Positions 38,554 through 47,985 of a DNA stretch of 64,000 nucleotides are shown here, piece after piece. Source of the stretch: Robertkochia aurantiaca. Its GTDB lineage: Bacteria > Bacteroidota > Bacteroidia > Flavobacteriales > Flavobacteriaceae. Made by a program: the position numbers and the translations under genes. Within the stretch, counting starts at the first letter, position 1, and each line of letters begins with the position of its first letter. The notes beneath the pieces are model-generated. The model was not told where the DNA came from and searched no databases. It saw only the letters and a program-made list of their open reading frames with translations. Location of the stretch: the NCBI RefSeq assembly GCF_020166495.1, contig NZ_JAINZS010000004.1:558001-622000 (forward strand), written 5' to 3'.

Positions 38554-39486
38554 TTAAAAGCTGTAGTTCAGTCCGAATAACCAATAAGTCTGCAAATTGT
38601 TATCGACTGTGTCAAAGGTTTCATCAGGCATTCCCAGAGTGTTTACGGCATAATTCAGCGCTTCCTGTTTATTATCACGCAGGCCGAACTCGAAGCCCAG
38701 TCCGATGCCCTTCCAGATGGTATATCCAAATACATTGGTCCAGGTCCAGTTGGAGTAATTCGAATCGCGATAACTGTAAAAGCCCGAAAACTTCGAGTTT
38801 ATCTTCAGTTTCCCGATCTGTTTGATATAATCGGCCAGAACTTTAGCACCGGCCGAAGAGTTGAAAATATCATCGCCATTATCACTGAAAACCAGGTTAT
38901 AGTTCAGAGGATGAACCACAATCACCAATTCATTTTCAATAGCTGTCCACGTTACCCCCACACCAAGGTCAAGATAACCCGGGTCATTGAAATTACTGAG
39001 TATTGTGGTACGGTATTCTCCCAATGCTGATAGCGCTAACTTATCTGTTAGCTTATACCCATACAATGAAGTCAGGTTAAACACATCGGTGGCTTCACGG
39101 TATCCCTCTTCATCATCCGGATCATCGAGATCATCGAATTTGATCCACTGCAGGTTTATATTAGCCGAATTTCGCCAGAAAAAAGATTCCCTGTCAAGGT
39201 TCGCATACCCGTTAAAGGTAAACCCGATCTTTCCTGAATTCACATTGGGTGTTCCCTGGGCATACCAGTTATCGAATTGTGACAAACTAAAACCTACCGT
39301 TCCTATGGCACCATATTTCCAGCCAGGAAATTTTTTGATTCTGGCGGTCAGGTCATCTATATCAGATTGAAGAGCGTCGACCGAATCCTGTTTCCGGTCA
39401 CGTATCTCCTTAAGTTCATCAACGGTCTGAGCAACAGAAAAAAAACTGCAGCCAAGAAAAGCCAGCAGGCAGATAATTCGTTTCAT
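38554..39486 (-). CDS. DUF3078 outer-membrane beta-barrel protein
   Basis: A 310-residue protein with a signal peptide (about residues 1-19, ending VAQ), a short coiled coil (about 20-52, rich in E, K and D) and a beta-rich domain ending in an aromatic residue (LFGLNYSF), as in outer-membrane barrels. It matches the DUF3078 family of Bacteroidota, of unknown function. It is the last gene downstream of the suf cluster on this strand, 101 bases after DUF2480. Similar order is common in Flavobacteriaceae as far as I recall, so a functional link to Fe-S assembly is possible but not shown. Confidence 0.88.
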   Translation of the reverse strand: MKRIICLLAFLGCSFFSVAQTVDELKEIRDRKQDSVDALQSDIDDLTARIKKFPGWKYGAIGTVGFSLSQFDNWYAQGTPNVNSGKIGFTFNGYANLDRESFFWRNSANINLQWIKFDDLDDPDDEEGYREATDVFNLTSLYGYKLTDKLALSALGEYRTTILSNFNDPGYLDLGVGVTWTAIENELVIVVHPLNYNLVFSDNGDDIFNSSAGAKVLADYIKQIGKLKINSKFSGFYSYRDSNYSNWTWTNVFGYTIWKGIGLGFEFGLRDNKQEALNYAVNTLGMPDETFDTVDNNLQTYWLFGLNYSF

Positions 39487-39587
39487 AGCTTTGGCGGTAT
39501 TTTTTTATATCAAAAAAGAATCAAACAGCTGATTCTGTGTCAAATATACACAATACTGTAGTGCGAAACCCCGCAAAACATCGAATA

Positions 39588-40091
39588 TTATTTACGTTTA
39601 TAGAGTGGTACGGAAGAACACGCTTCGCCATACAGAAGACTTTTCACCAGGGGCTGAAGGTGTTGAATAAGCAAAAGATAGGCATTCTGAGGCACGGGCT
39701 TTTCTGAACATCCCTTAACGATCACCGGCTTATCCTTCAGGTGACTGAAGTCTGTGTTCGCCAGGGTCTCCTGGTAAATGGAAGCCTCAAGAGCTTCGAG
39801 ATCACCATAAAAAACCCTTCTGGCATAGGGTGCTGCCTGTGCAGTGATGAGCATATAAGCCCAGGCGGGGATAATAGCATCAGAAGTGCAATACACAGCA
39901 AGGAATGCATGTTCATATTGTTCCCAATCATGCGCTTTTACGGCGTCCCTGAATTCCTTTTCCTTTAAAATAAAGCCTTCGTACAACCACTCACTGATAT
40001 CGAGAGACCGGCGTGAACCAGGTTGATAGTAGTCTTCCAGGTTCACCGTTACGAGTTTGCTTTCTGCCACTCTGTTTCTAATCTCTTCCAA
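39588..40091 (-). CDS. DUF2480 family protein, suf-linked, TTG start
   Basis: A 167-residue protein of the DUF2480 family, found mainly in Bacteroidota next to SUF genes. Conserved-looking features are LDISEWLYEGFILKEKEFRDAVKAHDW near the N-terminus and AVYCTSDAIIPAWAYMLIT around Cys68. Further cysteines at about 127 and 157 could bind metal. No ATG is available: upstream in frame there are only non-start codons back to a stop, so TTG at 40091 is the start. Function is unknown; its position suggests an accessory role in Fe-S assembly or delivery. Confidence 0.88.
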   Translation of the reverse strand: MEEIRNRVAESKLVTVNLEDYYQPGSRRSLDISEWLYEGFILKEKEFRDAVKAHDWEQYEHAFLAVYCTSDAIIPAWAYMLITAQAAPYARRVFYGDLEALEASIYQETLANTDFSHLKDKPVIVKGCSEKPVPQNAYLLLIQHLQPLVKSLLYGEACSSVPLYKRK

Positions 40092-40406
40092 AACGCAAAT
40101 CTTTAATTTTACTTATCAGATGTCAGGCTACCGCTTGCTGCTTCCGCCAGACAGACTGCATATGTGACTAATTACATTGTTGCTTGATTCGAAGCAGGAG
40201 GTTCATCGGGTCATAAATCTTACATTAAATCTTCTGTTTGCTGGAAAACACAGCACCCTCTGTAAGATCAAAAATTTACAACCGGCTTCAGATATTTTTG
40301 AGATCTAAGCTCATTGCAGCGACCTTTTGCATTACTGAATAAGGCAGGAAATCCTGCTCCTTCGTCACTACAAGACCGGGAAACATCATCCTCGGCCCGG
40401 TGTAAC
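40092..40406. other. intergenic region between sufT-like gene and DUF2480
   Basis: No gene or tRNA is visible. It contains a short palindrome GCAGGA-aa-TCCTGC (40344-40357). An inverted repeat ACCGGG/CCCGGT (40375-40380 with 40396-40401) just after the sufT-like stop could form a hairpin, without a T-run. The DUF2480 promoter must be here; I see no clear consensus box. Confidence 0.6.
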
Positions 40407-40733
40407 CTATAAAAGCCCCAGCTCCAGCTTCGCCTCCTCGCTCATGAGGTCCTGGCTCCATGGCGGATCAAAGGTGATCTCCACTTCAGCATCTTTTACC
40501 TCATTGATCGACTTTATCTTTTCTTCGACCTCCACAGGCAGGGTCTCAGCTACGGGACAATTGGGCGTGGTGAGGGTCATCAGGATCTTTACATCATAAT
40601 CTTCATTCACAAAAACGTCATAGATCAGGCCAAGCTCGTAGATATCTACAGGAATTTCCGGATCGTAAATGGTTTTCAGAACCTTCACGATCTTTTCTCC
40701 CAGTTCTGTGGTATTTATGGTTGTTTCACTCAT
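40407..40733 (-). CDS. SufT-like Fe-S assembly protein (DUF59/MIP18 family)
   Basis: A 108-residue DUF59-domain protein with the DPEIPVDIYELGLIY motif (residues 24-38) and the invariant Cys59 in TTPNCP. Homologues such as SufT, PaaD and MIP18 help insert Fe-S clusters into target proteins. It lies 33 bases downstream of sufE on the same strand, so it is part of the suf transcript driven from the promoter before sufE. The family is certain; equating it with SufT is based on its place in the suf cluster. Confidence 0.93.
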   Translation of the reverse strand: MSETTINTTELGEKIVKVLKTIYDPEIPVDIYELGLIYDVFVNEDYDVKILMTLTTPNCPVAETLPVEVEEKIKSINEVKDAEVEITFDPPWSQDLMSEEAKLELGLL

Positions 40734-40766
40734 TTTTTAATTCTTTAACTGTTATTACCCGGCTGC

Positions 40767-41189
40767 TTAATTCAGCTGTGTCTGGTATGCTATGGCATAC
40801 ATTTTAAGCTCCTTGATCATACTGACAAGGCCGTTGGCACGGGTGGGCGAAAGATGTTCCTTCAACCCGATCTGATCGATAAAGGCCGTATCGGCATCTA
40901 TGATGTCCTGTGGTTTCTGATTGGAAAATGCACGTATCAGAATCGCGATGATTCCCTTGGTGATAATGGCATCGCTATCTGCCGTAAATACCAGTTTATC
41001 ATCATTCAGCTCAGCATGAACCCATACCCGGCTCTGACATCCTTTTATCAGGTTATCATCCACCTTGTATTTTTCGTCGATAAGCGGCAATGATTTTCCC
41101 AGTTCGATCATGTACTCATATCGCTGCATCCAATCGTCGAACATCGCGAACTCATCAACTATATCATCCTGTATCTCTGCTATGGTCAT
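40767..41189 (-). CDS. sufE: SufE, cysteine desulfurase sulfur acceptor
   Basis: A 140-residue SufE-fold protein that takes persulfide sulfur from SufS and passes it to SufBCD. With the ATG at 41189 the acceptor cysteine is Cys51 in LIKGCQSRVWV, the same number as in E. coli SufE, which supports this start over the upstream in-frame TTG at 41210. That TTG also falls inside the -7 box. The gene is 127 bases upstream of the sufS stop, with its own promoter in between. Confidence 0.96.
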   Translation of the reverse strand: MTIAEIQDDIVDEFAMFDDWMQRYEYMIELGKSLPLIDEKYKVDDNLIKGCQSRVWVHAELNDDKLVFTADSDAIITKGIIAILIRAFSNQKPQDIIDADTAFIDQIGLKEHLSPTRANGLVSMIKELKMYAIAYQTQLN

Positions 41190-41207
41190 ACCTGCGTTTA
41201 TTTTTGA

Positions 41208-41238
41208 CAAAAATACAACAACCCGGACTGGTATTCAA
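41208..41238 (-). promoter_or_regulatory. sufE-sufT promoter
   Basis: On the minus strand TATTTTTG (41215 to 41208) is preceded after 20 bases by TTG (41238 to 41236), a good match to the Bacteroidota consensus. Transcription would start about 12 bases before the sufE ATG, separately from sufS. Confidence 0.65.
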
Positions 41239-41337
41239 CTGTTTCTGCTGATGCATCAATAGCCACAGCTAATGGTCGTTCTTGTACACCCTAACTTACA
41301 CTGTCAATGCCGGGCACTGCTTTTCAACAACCTGCCA

Positions 41338-42552
41338 TCACAGCAGCATCTTTCTTGCTCTTTCCACGGCTTCCACCAGCCGGTCTATTTCCTCCTTGGT
41401 GTTATAGAATGCAAAACTGGCTCTCACCGTTCCGGGTATCTTATAATACTCCATGATGGGTTGTGCGCAATGATGACCCGTTCTTACAGCAATACCGAGC
41501 TTGTCGATAATCGTTCCTATGTCGTATGGGTGAAGCCCGTCAATATTGAACGAAATAACAGAGGTCTTTTCAGTGGCGGTGCCATAGATCTTAAGCCCTT
41601 TTATCTGTTGCAATTTCTCTGTTCCGTAGTCCAACAGTTCCTTTTCCCAGGCTGCGATCTCATCCATTCCGACCTCATTGAGATAGTCGATTGCAGCGCC
41701 AAAGGCGATTCCCCCGGCAATATTTGGCGTACCGGCCTCGAATTTATGTGGAAGATCTGCATAGGTTGTCTTTTCCCAGGTTACCTCAGCGATCATTTCA
41801 CCCCCTCCCTGGTAAGGGGGCAGCTTTTTCAGCCATTCTTCTTTTCCATAAAGCACCCCTACTCCGGTAGGTCCACACATCTTATGAGCAGAAACCGTAT
41901 AAAAATCAACCCCCAGTTCCTGCAGGTCGGGTTTCAGGTGCGGACAAGCCTGAGCACCATCGATCAATACCGCAGCACCCACTTTATGTGCCTTCTCTAT
42001 GATCTGTTTAATGGGATTCACGGTTCCCAGCGCATTGGATATATGGTTGCAAAAAACCATTCGGGTTCTCAACGAAAGCAACCTTTCGAAGGCATCCATT
42101 TCGAGCTCTCCTTTCTCGTTCATGGGAATCACTTTCAGTATGGCCCCGGTCTTTTCGGCAAGCATTTGCCACGGAACAATATTGGAATGATGCTCCATAG
42201 CCGAAACCAGGAGTTCATCGCCTTCATTCAACAAACTCGAAAAGCCCGAAGCCACCAGGTTGATACCGTGGGTGGTTCCTGAAGTGAAGATCACCTCATG
42301 TGTTTTCCGAATATTGAAATGTTGCTGAATCTTCTTCCGGGCCTCCTCATATTTGTCTGTCGCTTCCTGTGAAAGCGTATGTACACCCCGGTGAATGTTC
42401 GCATTGTAATTGGAATAATAATCGACTATAGTGTCGATCACCTTTTTAGGAGTTTGTGAGGTGGCTGCATTATCAAAATACACCAGCGGATACCCGTTTA
42501 TCTCACGTTTTAAAATCGGAAAGTCGCTTCTGATTTTCTCGATATCGATCAT
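41338..42552 (-). CDS. sufS: SufS cysteine desulfurase
   Basis: A 404-residue PLP enzyme of the SufS (group II) class that converts cysteine to alanine and a protein-bound persulfide. The PLP lysine is Lys224 in VSAHKMCGP. The catalytic Cys362 is in RTGHHCAQPIM, the short SufS-type loop. The ATG at 42552 (MIDIEKIRSDFP) gives the usual N-terminus. An upstream TATTTTTG element at 42567-42574 on this strand suggests its own promoter with a leader of under ten bases. It is separated from sufD by a plus-strand serine hydrolase gene. Confidence 0.97.
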   Translation of the reverse strand: MIDIEKIRSDFPILKREINGYPLVYFDNAATSQTPKKVIDTIVDYYSNYNANIHRGVHTLSQEATDKYEEARKKIQQHFNIRKTHEVIFTSGTTHGINLVASGFSSLLNEGDELLVSAMEHHSNIVPWQMLAEKTGAILKVIPMNEKGELEMDAFERLLSLRTRMVFCNHISNALGTVNPIKQIIEKAHKVGAAVLIDGAQACPHLKPDLQELGVDFYTVSAHKMCGPTGVGVLYGKEEWLKKLPPYQGGGEMIAEVTWEKTTYADLPHKFEAGTPNIAGGIAFGAAIDYLNEVGMDEIAAWEKELLDYGTEKLQQIKGLKIYGTATEKTSVISFNIDGLHPYDIGTIIDKLGIAVRTGHHCAQPIMEYYKIPGTVRASFAFYNTKEEIDRLVEAVERARKMLL

Positions 42553-42636
42553 AACAATTCTTTGCACAAAAATAAAAAGTTAATATGAGTAGATTGGTTA
42601 TATTAGGATTTATTTAAACCCTTAAAAACCGGTACT

Positions 42637-43983
42637 TTGAAAAGAGTTTTGAAATATCTGCTCTTATTATTCGTTTTCTTTGGCCTTGTGGTGGCAGGTC
42701 TGGTCATTATCAAATATCCTCAACTTGACATCCTCACCGGTTATGCTTCAAAGAATGCCTGTTCCTGCCTGTTCCTTGCTGACCGTGATCCGGCACTTAT
42801 CGACATACAGGACAACGGATTCATGCCTGTTAAGCTGGCTGAAGAAACCGTAAATCCTTCCGAAGGGTCGACACAATCTTCGGTTATCGGTGTAAAATCC
42901 CGTAAAGCTGTTTATCACGAAGGCCTGGGCTGCACCCTTCTCCCTCCGGGATTTAAACAATACGACCCACAAGCAGTACCTGAAAGATCACAAACCGATA
43001 GTCTGGCCGACTTCCCTTTTAATCTTGACAGCTTGCCAGGATCAGAACTTTCTCAGGAACACTTGAACGATATTCGTTCGATTGCCGACCAGGCTTTCGA
43101 GCACAATGACGAAAAGCAAACCCGGGCATTGCTGGTTTGGCACAAAGACCGTCTGATCTATGAACGATATGCCAAGGGCATCGACGAAAACACACGGTTG
43201 CTGGGCTGGTCGATGACTAAGAGCGTTTTGGCTACGCTTTACGGCATTCTGATCAGTCGCGGCGAGCTCGACATGGATGAAAAACCAGATATTCCCGAAT
43301 GGCAGAATGATAAGCGCAAACTTATTAGTTACCGCAATCTGTTGCAGATGAGCAGCGGACTGGCATGGGATGAAAATTACAACGCCCTGTCTGACGTAAC
43401 ACGAATGCTTTTCAAAGCCCCTGATATGGCAGCAGTACAAAAAGGAAAACCTCTTGAACATGTTCCGGGCGATTTCTGGCTCTATTCATCAGGCACCACC
43501 AACCTGTTATCCGGCCTGCTGGCCGAACGCTTTGACAACAGACAGGAATACCTGAATTTCCCCTATAAGGAGCTGATCGACCGCATAGGAATGAACAGCA
43601 TGGTCATGGAAACCGACCCCAGCTTAAATTACGTGGGCTCCTCATACGGCTGGGCCAGAGCCCGCGACTGGCTGAAGTTTGGTTTGCTTTACCTCAAGGA
43701 AGGTGACTGGTACGGAACCCGTATATTCGACCCGGAATGGGCAGAATTTGTTCAAACCCCCGCCATCGATTCAAAGGGGACCTACGGGGGGCATTTCTGG
43801 CTGAACAGCTCAGGAGTCATGCCCGATGTGCCCTTAGATGCCTATTATGCGAATGGTTATCAGGGACAAAGAGTTATGATCGTACCTTCAAAAGAACTGG
43901 TGATCGTCAGACTCGGACTTGGTGATGAATCGGTATTTGATTTTAATTATTTCTTCGGGGAAATCTGCAAATCCCTGCCATAA
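42637..43983 (+). CDS. serine hydrolase, class C beta-lactamase family, inside the suf cluster
   Basis: A 448-residue protein with a strong N-terminal membrane or signal segment (residues 6-25) and the S-x-x-K motif at Ser192-Lys195 (GWSMTKSVLATLYG). The second motif YSSGTTN follows, and GYQGQRVMIVPSKELVIVRLG occupies the C-terminal part. No ATG precedes the signal segment; TTG at 42637 is the best start. It lies on the opposite strand between sufD and sufS, splitting an otherwise collinear suf set, and ends at a strong bidirectional terminator shared with sufD. Substrate is unknown; its relation to Fe-S assembly is probably only positional. Confidence 0.88.
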   Translation: MKRVLKYLLLLFVFFGLVVAGLVIIKYPQLDILTGYASKNACSCLFLADRDPALIDIQDNGFMPVKLAEETVNPSEGSTQSSVIGVKSRKAVYHEGLGCTLLPPGFKQYDPQAVPERSQTDSLADFPFNLDSLPGSELSQEHLNDIRSIADQAFEHNDEKQTRALLVWHKDRLIYERYAKGIDENTRLLGWSMTKSVLATLYGILISRGELDMDEKPDIPEWQNDKRKLISYRNLLQMSSGLAWDENYNALSDVTRMLFKAPDMAAVQKGKPLEHVPGDFWLYSSGTTNLLSGLLAERFDNRQEYLNFPYKELIDRIGMNSMVMETDPSLNYVGSSYGWARARDWLKFGLLYLKEGDWYGTRIFDPEWAEFVQTPAIDSKGTYGGHFWLNSSGVMPDVPLDAYYANGYQGQRVMIVPSKELVIVRLGLGDESVFDFNYFFGEICKSLP

Positions 43984-44018
43984 AAAAAGCCTGTGATCTG
44001 CAAAGATCACAGGCCTTT
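43982..44018. terminator. bidirectional intrinsic terminator
   Basis: A stem GCCTGTGATC/GATCACAGGC (43989-43998 with 44005-44014) closes a 6-base loop and is flanked by an A-run and TTT. It lies between the convergent serine hydrolase and sufD genes and can serve both strands. Confidence 0.88.
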
Positions 44019-44043
44019 AAGCCTTTATCGCTTATCCTGATGC

Positions 44044-45357
44044 TCAGAGATCGAATCCAAGGCTCACACCTAATTTCATAGCGATTAGTTTGTTTATACG
44101 ATTCTTCAGTTCGGGAATCTTAACGCTGTCGAGTACACTGTTTGAAAAAGCATACATAAGAAGAGCCGTAGCTTCCTTTTTCGGAATACCCCGTGAACGA
44201 AGATACAGAAGTGCTTCATCATCAAGCTGACCGATTGTACATCCGTGAGAACACTTTACATCATCTGCAAAGATCTCAAGCTGTGGTTTGGCATTAATGG
44301 TGGCAGTGTCATCGATCAGGATATTGTTGTTCTGCTGAAAACCATTGGTCTTCTGAGCTTCCTTTTCAACGATGATTCTACCATTAAATACCCCCGTACT
44401 GTGGTCGGCATAGATGCCTTTATAGTCCTGATGCGATTCACAATTAGGTTGTGCATGATGCACCAGGGTACTGTGATCAACATGCTGCTTGTCTCCGATC
44501 AGCGTAATACCTTTCAGGGTAGAATCGAGTCGCTCTCCCTCGTGGAAGAACTGAAGATTGTTACGGGTTAGTTTCCCGCCGAGTGAGAACGTGTGTACCG
44601 AAACATGACTCTGCTCCTTCTGAGATATGAAGGTGTTATCGATAAGCGAAGCATTGAGACGATCGTTCTGTATCTTATAATAATCAACGATGGCACGTTT
44701 CTTCGCAAAGATCTCAGTGACTCCGTTGGTTAGTACTTCGTTATCTGTGAGGCTTTGATGCCTTTCGATGATCTGAACATGTGAATTTTCTCCTGCAACG
44801 ATCAGGTTTCTCGGCTGAACCAAAAGATTTGCTTCATTCCCGGTCGAAAAATGCAGGATCTGAATTGGTTTATCTACCACCTTCCCCTTCGGGATATTGA
44901 TGAATGCTCCCTCTCTGGAGAATGCAGTATTCAGGGAGTTCAGACTGTCTTTGGGAGCCACCTTATTGAAATAATTCTCAATCACCAGCCTGTATTTAGG
45001 CTTGGTAAGGGCAGCACTCATCAGACAAACATCCAGTCCCTCGTGAGTAGTCTGACTCAGATAGGAACTGTACACCCCATCTACAAAGACAATTTTGTAA
45101 GAATCTATCTCATGAATGAAATACTTCTTTACATCTTTAAATTCCAGAGCGCTTTCCAGCTTAGGATACACACTATACTGTTTTTTAAAGTAAGGGTTCA
45201 GGGAAGTATACTTCCAGAACTCATTCTTTTTAGAGGGCAGATGTTCCTTTTCAAATTGCTTTATGGCTTCAGTTCTGATATCATGAATGGGGTTTTCCAC
45301 ATCCACATGATCTTCAAAAGCCATAAAAGACGATATCATGTTCTCTTTAAAATCCAT
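44044..45357 (-). CDS. sufD: SufD, Fe-S scaffold complex subunit
   Basis: A 437-residue subunit of the SufBC2D scaffold. The C-terminal beta-helix region is typical, with HVDHSTLVHHAQPNCESHQDYKGIYADHSTGVFNGRIIV and the following KCSHGCTIGQLDDEALLYLRSRGI, which includes the conserved His and Cys residues near the SufB interface. I chose the ATG at 45357 (MDFKENMISSFMAFE) because it fits the family N-terminus and length. An ATG eight codons earlier at 45381 would overlap sufC and is the alternative. Confidence 0.95.
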   Translation of the reverse strand: MDFKENMISSFMAFEDHVDVENPIHDIRTEAIKQFEKEHLPSKKNEFWKYTSLNPYFKKQYSVYPKLESALEFKDVKKYFIHEIDSYKIVFVDGVYSSYLSQTTHEGLDVCLMSAALTKPKYRLVIENYFNKVAPKDSLNSLNTAFSREGAFINIPKGKVVDKPIQILHFSTGNEANLLVQPRNLIVAGENSHVQIIERHQSLTDNEVLTNGVTEIFAKKRAIVDYYKIQNDRLNASLIDNTFISQKEQSHVSVHTFSLGGKLTRNNLQFFHEGERLDSTLKGITLIGDKQHVDHSTLVHHAQPNCESHQDYKGIYADHSTGVFNGRIIVEKEAQKTNGFQQNNNILIDDTATINAKPQLEIFADDVKCSHGCTIGQLDDEALLYLRSRGIPKKEATALLMYAFSNSVLDSVKIPELKNRINKLIAMKLGVSLGFDL

Positions 45358-45370
45358 TTCTGTAGGGGTT

Positions 45371-46123
45371 TTAGACAGCATGTTCCTGCTTGATCCAGTC
45401 ATATCCTTTTTCTTCCAGCTGCAGGGCCAGTTCTTTTCCTCCTGATTTAACGATTTTCCCGTTCAGCAGTACATGCACATAATCGGGAACGATGTATTCC
45501 AGCAAACGCTGGTAGTGGGTGATGACCACCACGGCATTATCAGCACGCTTTAGTCGGTTCACTCCGTTTGCAACGATCTTGAGAGCATCGATGTCAAGAC
45601 CGGAATCTGTCTCATCAAGTATGGCAAGCTTCGGGTCAAGCATAGCCATCTGGAAGATCTCATTTCTCTTCTTCTCCCCCCCTGAAAAACCTTCATTCAG
45701 CGAACGTGACAAGAACTTACGGTCGATATCAAGCATCTCTGCTTTCTCCCTGATCTGTTTCAGCATTTCATTGGCACGCATCTCCTCCATTCCACGCGCT
45801 TTCCGTGTTTCATTTATCGCTGTCTTCATAAAATTGGTAACCGAGACTCCGGGAATCTCCACCGGGTACTGAAAAGACAGGAATATTCCCTTATGAGCAC
45901 GCTCTTCAGGAGCGAGTTCCTCTATATTTTCACCTTCGTAGTAAATAGCTCCTTTGGTGATCTCAAAATCTTCATTCCCTGCGATCACTGAAGAAAGTGT
46001 ACTTTTTCCGGAACCGTTCGGTCCCATTATGGCATGAACTTCTCCGGGCTTCACCTCCAGATTAATACCTTTCAATATTTCCTTATCCTCTACGCTGGCG
46101 TGTAAATTTTCAATCTTTAACAT
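45371..46123 (-). CDS. sufC: SufC ATPase
   Basis: A 250-residue ABC-type ATPase that drives conformational change in the SufBCD scaffold. The Walker A motif is GPNGSGKS (34-41), the signature is FSGGEKKR, and the Walker B segment is LAILDETDSGLD, with the SufC-type wording. Start chosen at ATG 46123 (MLKIENLHASVEDK); the TTG two codons earlier is unlikely. It is 41 bases downstream of sufB and 13 bases before the preferred sufD start. Confidence 0.97.
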   Translation of the reverse strand: MLKIENLHASVEDKEILKGINLEVKPGEVHAIMGPNGSGKSTLSSVIAGNEDFEITKGAIYYEGENIEELAPEERAHKGIFLSFQYPVEIPGVSVTNFMKTAINETRKARGMEEMRANEMLKQIREKAEMLDIDRKFLSRSLNEGFSGGEKKRNEIFQMAMLDPKLAILDETDSGLDIDALKIVANGVNRLKRADNAVVVITHYQRLLEYIVPDYVHVLLNGKIVKSGGKELALQLEEKGYDWIKQEHAV

Positions 46124-46164
46124 ATACAACTATTAGTTCTCTGTTGAGAAAAGTTTTTTATTAA

Positions 46165-47610
46165 TTATCCTACAGACCCCTCCAGGGAGATCTCCAACAA
46201 TTTCTGAGCTTCCACTGCAAATTCCATAGGAAGCTTATTTAGTACCTCTTTGCTGAAACCGTTTACAATAAGGGCGATGGCCTTTTCGGTATCAATACCT
46301 CGCTGATTACAATAGAAGATCTGATCTTCTCCGATCTTACTCGTAGTCGCCTCGTGCTCTATCTGAGCTGTTTTGTTTTTAGCTTCGATATACGGGAAGG
46401 TGTGAGCACCACATTTATTGCCCATCAGCAGCGAATCGCACTGGGAAAAATTACGGGCATTGGTTGCCCGTCTATTAATCTGGACCAATCCACGGTAACT
46501 GTTCTGCGACTGTCCGGCCGAAATTCCCTTCGATATGATGGTACTCTTTGTGTTTTTACCCAGATGGATCATCTTGGTACCGGTATCAGCCTGCTGCCAG
46601 TTATTGGTCACGGCTATTGAATAGAACTCGCCTATGGAGTTATCTCCCTTCAGAATACATGAGGGGTACTTCCAGGTAACGGCTGATCCGGTCTCTACCT
46701 GGGTCCAGCTGATCTTCGAATTCTTCTCACATAATCCGCGTTTGGTCACGAAGTTATACACCCCGCCTTTCCCCTCTTTATTTCCGGGGAACCAGTTTTG
46801 TACGGTAGAATATTTGATCTCGGCATCGTCTAAGGCGATAAGCTCCACCACCGCTGCATGCAGTTGATTTTCATCACGCATCGGGGCGGTACAGCCTTCG
46901 AGGTAACTCACATAACTTTCCTTATCTGCGATAACCAGGGTTCTTTCGAACTGTCCGGTTCCGGCCTGATTGATCCTGAAATAGGTAGAGAGTTCCATCG
47001 GACACCTGACTCCTTTAGGAATATAACAGAAAGACCCATCTGAAAAAACAGCGGAATTCAATGCTGCGTAGAAGTTGTCGGTTCGTGGTACGACCGTTCC
47101 TAGGTATTTCTTAACCAAATCAGGATGCTCCTTTATAGCCTCGGATATCGAACAGAAAATGATGCCCTTTTCAGCAAGTGTTTTCTTGAAGGTGGTAGCC
47201 ACCGAAACAGAATCCATTACGACATCAACCGCAACTCCGGCAAGCTTCTTTTGTTCCTCAAGAGAGATACCCAGCTTATTGAAGGTGTCAAGCAGTTCCG
47301 GATCGACCTCATCAAGACTATCGTACTGCGGCTTCTTTTTAGGAGCCGAATAATAAGATATCTTTTGAAAGTCAGGCTTGGTATACTTTACGTTCGCCCA
47401 TTCAGGCTCGACCATCTCGCTCCAGATGCGAAAAGCCTCCAAACGCCATTCTGTCATCCATTCGGGTTCATTCTTCTTCTTGGAGATGGCCCGAACGATG
47501 TCTTCATTCAGCCCAACAGGCAGGGTATCGGATTCTATATCAGTATAAAAGCCGTACTCATACTCCTTGGTCTCCAGTTCTTTTTTTAACTCTTCTTCAG
47601 TATAAGCCAT
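46165..47610 (-). CDS. sufB: SufB, Fe-S scaffold complex subunit
   Basis: A 481-residue scaffold subunit on which clusters are built. Conserved segments include [41 protein letters not shown]-type regions (about 175-215), the ACS-like [22 protein letters not shown] (about 240-262) and [33 protein letters not shown]-type motif near 395-425, with the ligand-forming Cys and Glu. It follows sufA by 16 bases and precedes sufC by 41, so the order of the main transcript is sufA-sufB-sufC-sufD. Confidence 0.97.
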   Translation of the reverse strand: MAYTEEELKKELETKEYEYGFYTDIESDTLPVGLNEDIVRAISKKKNEPEWMTEWRLEAFRIWSEMVEPEWANVKYTKPDFQKISYYSAPKKKPQYDSLDEVDPELLDTFNKLGISLEEQKKLAGVAVDVVMDSVSVATTFKKTLAEKGIIFCSISEAIKEHPDLVKKYLGTVVPRTDNFYAALNSAVFSDGSFCYIPKGVRCPMELSTYFRINQAGTGQFERTLVIADKESYVSYLEGCTAPMRDENQLHAAVVELIALDDAEIKYSTVQNWFPGNKEGKGGVYNFVTKRGLCEKNSKISWTQVETGSAVTWKYPSCILKGDNSIGEFYSIAVTNNWQQADTGTKMIHLGKNTKSTIISKGISAGQSQNSYRGLVQINRRATNARNFSQCDSLLMGNKCGAHTFPYIEAKNKTAQIEHEATTSKIGEDQIFYCNQRGIDTEKAIALIVNGFSKEVLNKLPMEFAVEAQKLLEISLEGSVG

Positions 47611-47626
47611 GATAGTTTTTTAAAGA

Positions 47627-47956
47627 TTATAGCGAAAAGCTTTCCCCGCAACCGCAGGTTCGCTGAGCATTCGGGTTGTTAAATACAAACCCTTTACCAT
47701 TCAACCCTCCTGAATATTCAAGAGTGGTGCCTACCAGGTACAAAAAGCTTCGTTTATCAACGATGATCTTCACATCGTTATCTTCAAATACCTTGTCGCC
47801 TTCAGTAGTTTCCCGGTCGAATTTTAACTCATAAGAAAGGCCGCTGCAGCCACCGCTTTTTACACCGACTCTAACAAAGTCGTTACCAACGGTATAGCCA
47901 TCGTCGCTCATCAACTCAGCAAGCTTTTTTTTAGCCGTTTCAGAAACCTTTATCAT
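47627..47956 (-). CDS. sufA: SufA/IscA-type Fe-S carrier
   Basis: A 109-residue A-type carrier with the three invariant cysteines Cys37 (SGGCSGLSYEL), Cys101 and Cys103 (TCGCGESF). It accepts clusters from SufBCD and passes them to target apoproteins. It is the first gene of the suf transcript. A TATTTTTG box about 30 bases before the start is the likely -7 element and a 16-base palindrome lies just upstream. Confidence 0.95.
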   Translation of the reverse strand: MIKVSETAKKKLAELMSDDGYTVGNDFVRVGVKSGGCSGLSYELKFDRETTEGDKVFEDNDVKIIVDKRSFLYLVGTTLEYSGGLNGKGFVFNNPNAQRTCGCGESFSL

Positions 47957-47985
47957 TTTTAACTAGATTATTTCTAAATAGTCCA

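Noticed and set aside
40145-40160. Ten-base match CAGACTGCAT between 40.1 kb and 62.66 kb
   Set aside because: Ten bases are expected by chance over this length of DNA and the flanks do not agree.
40180-40235. TTCGAAGC and GGTTCATC words that look like a tRNA T-arm
   Set aside because: No acceptor stem, D-arm or anticodon stem can be paired around them.
41272-42282. 336-codon plus-strand open frame across sufS
   Set aside because: It lies antisense to the well-supported sufS gene, has no recognisable motif, and its sequence is what a reading of the complementary strand would give.
45358-45402. Earlier sufD starts at 45381 and 45402
   Set aside because: They overlap sufC and add residues not typical of the family N-terminus; the 45357 start fits the usual length.
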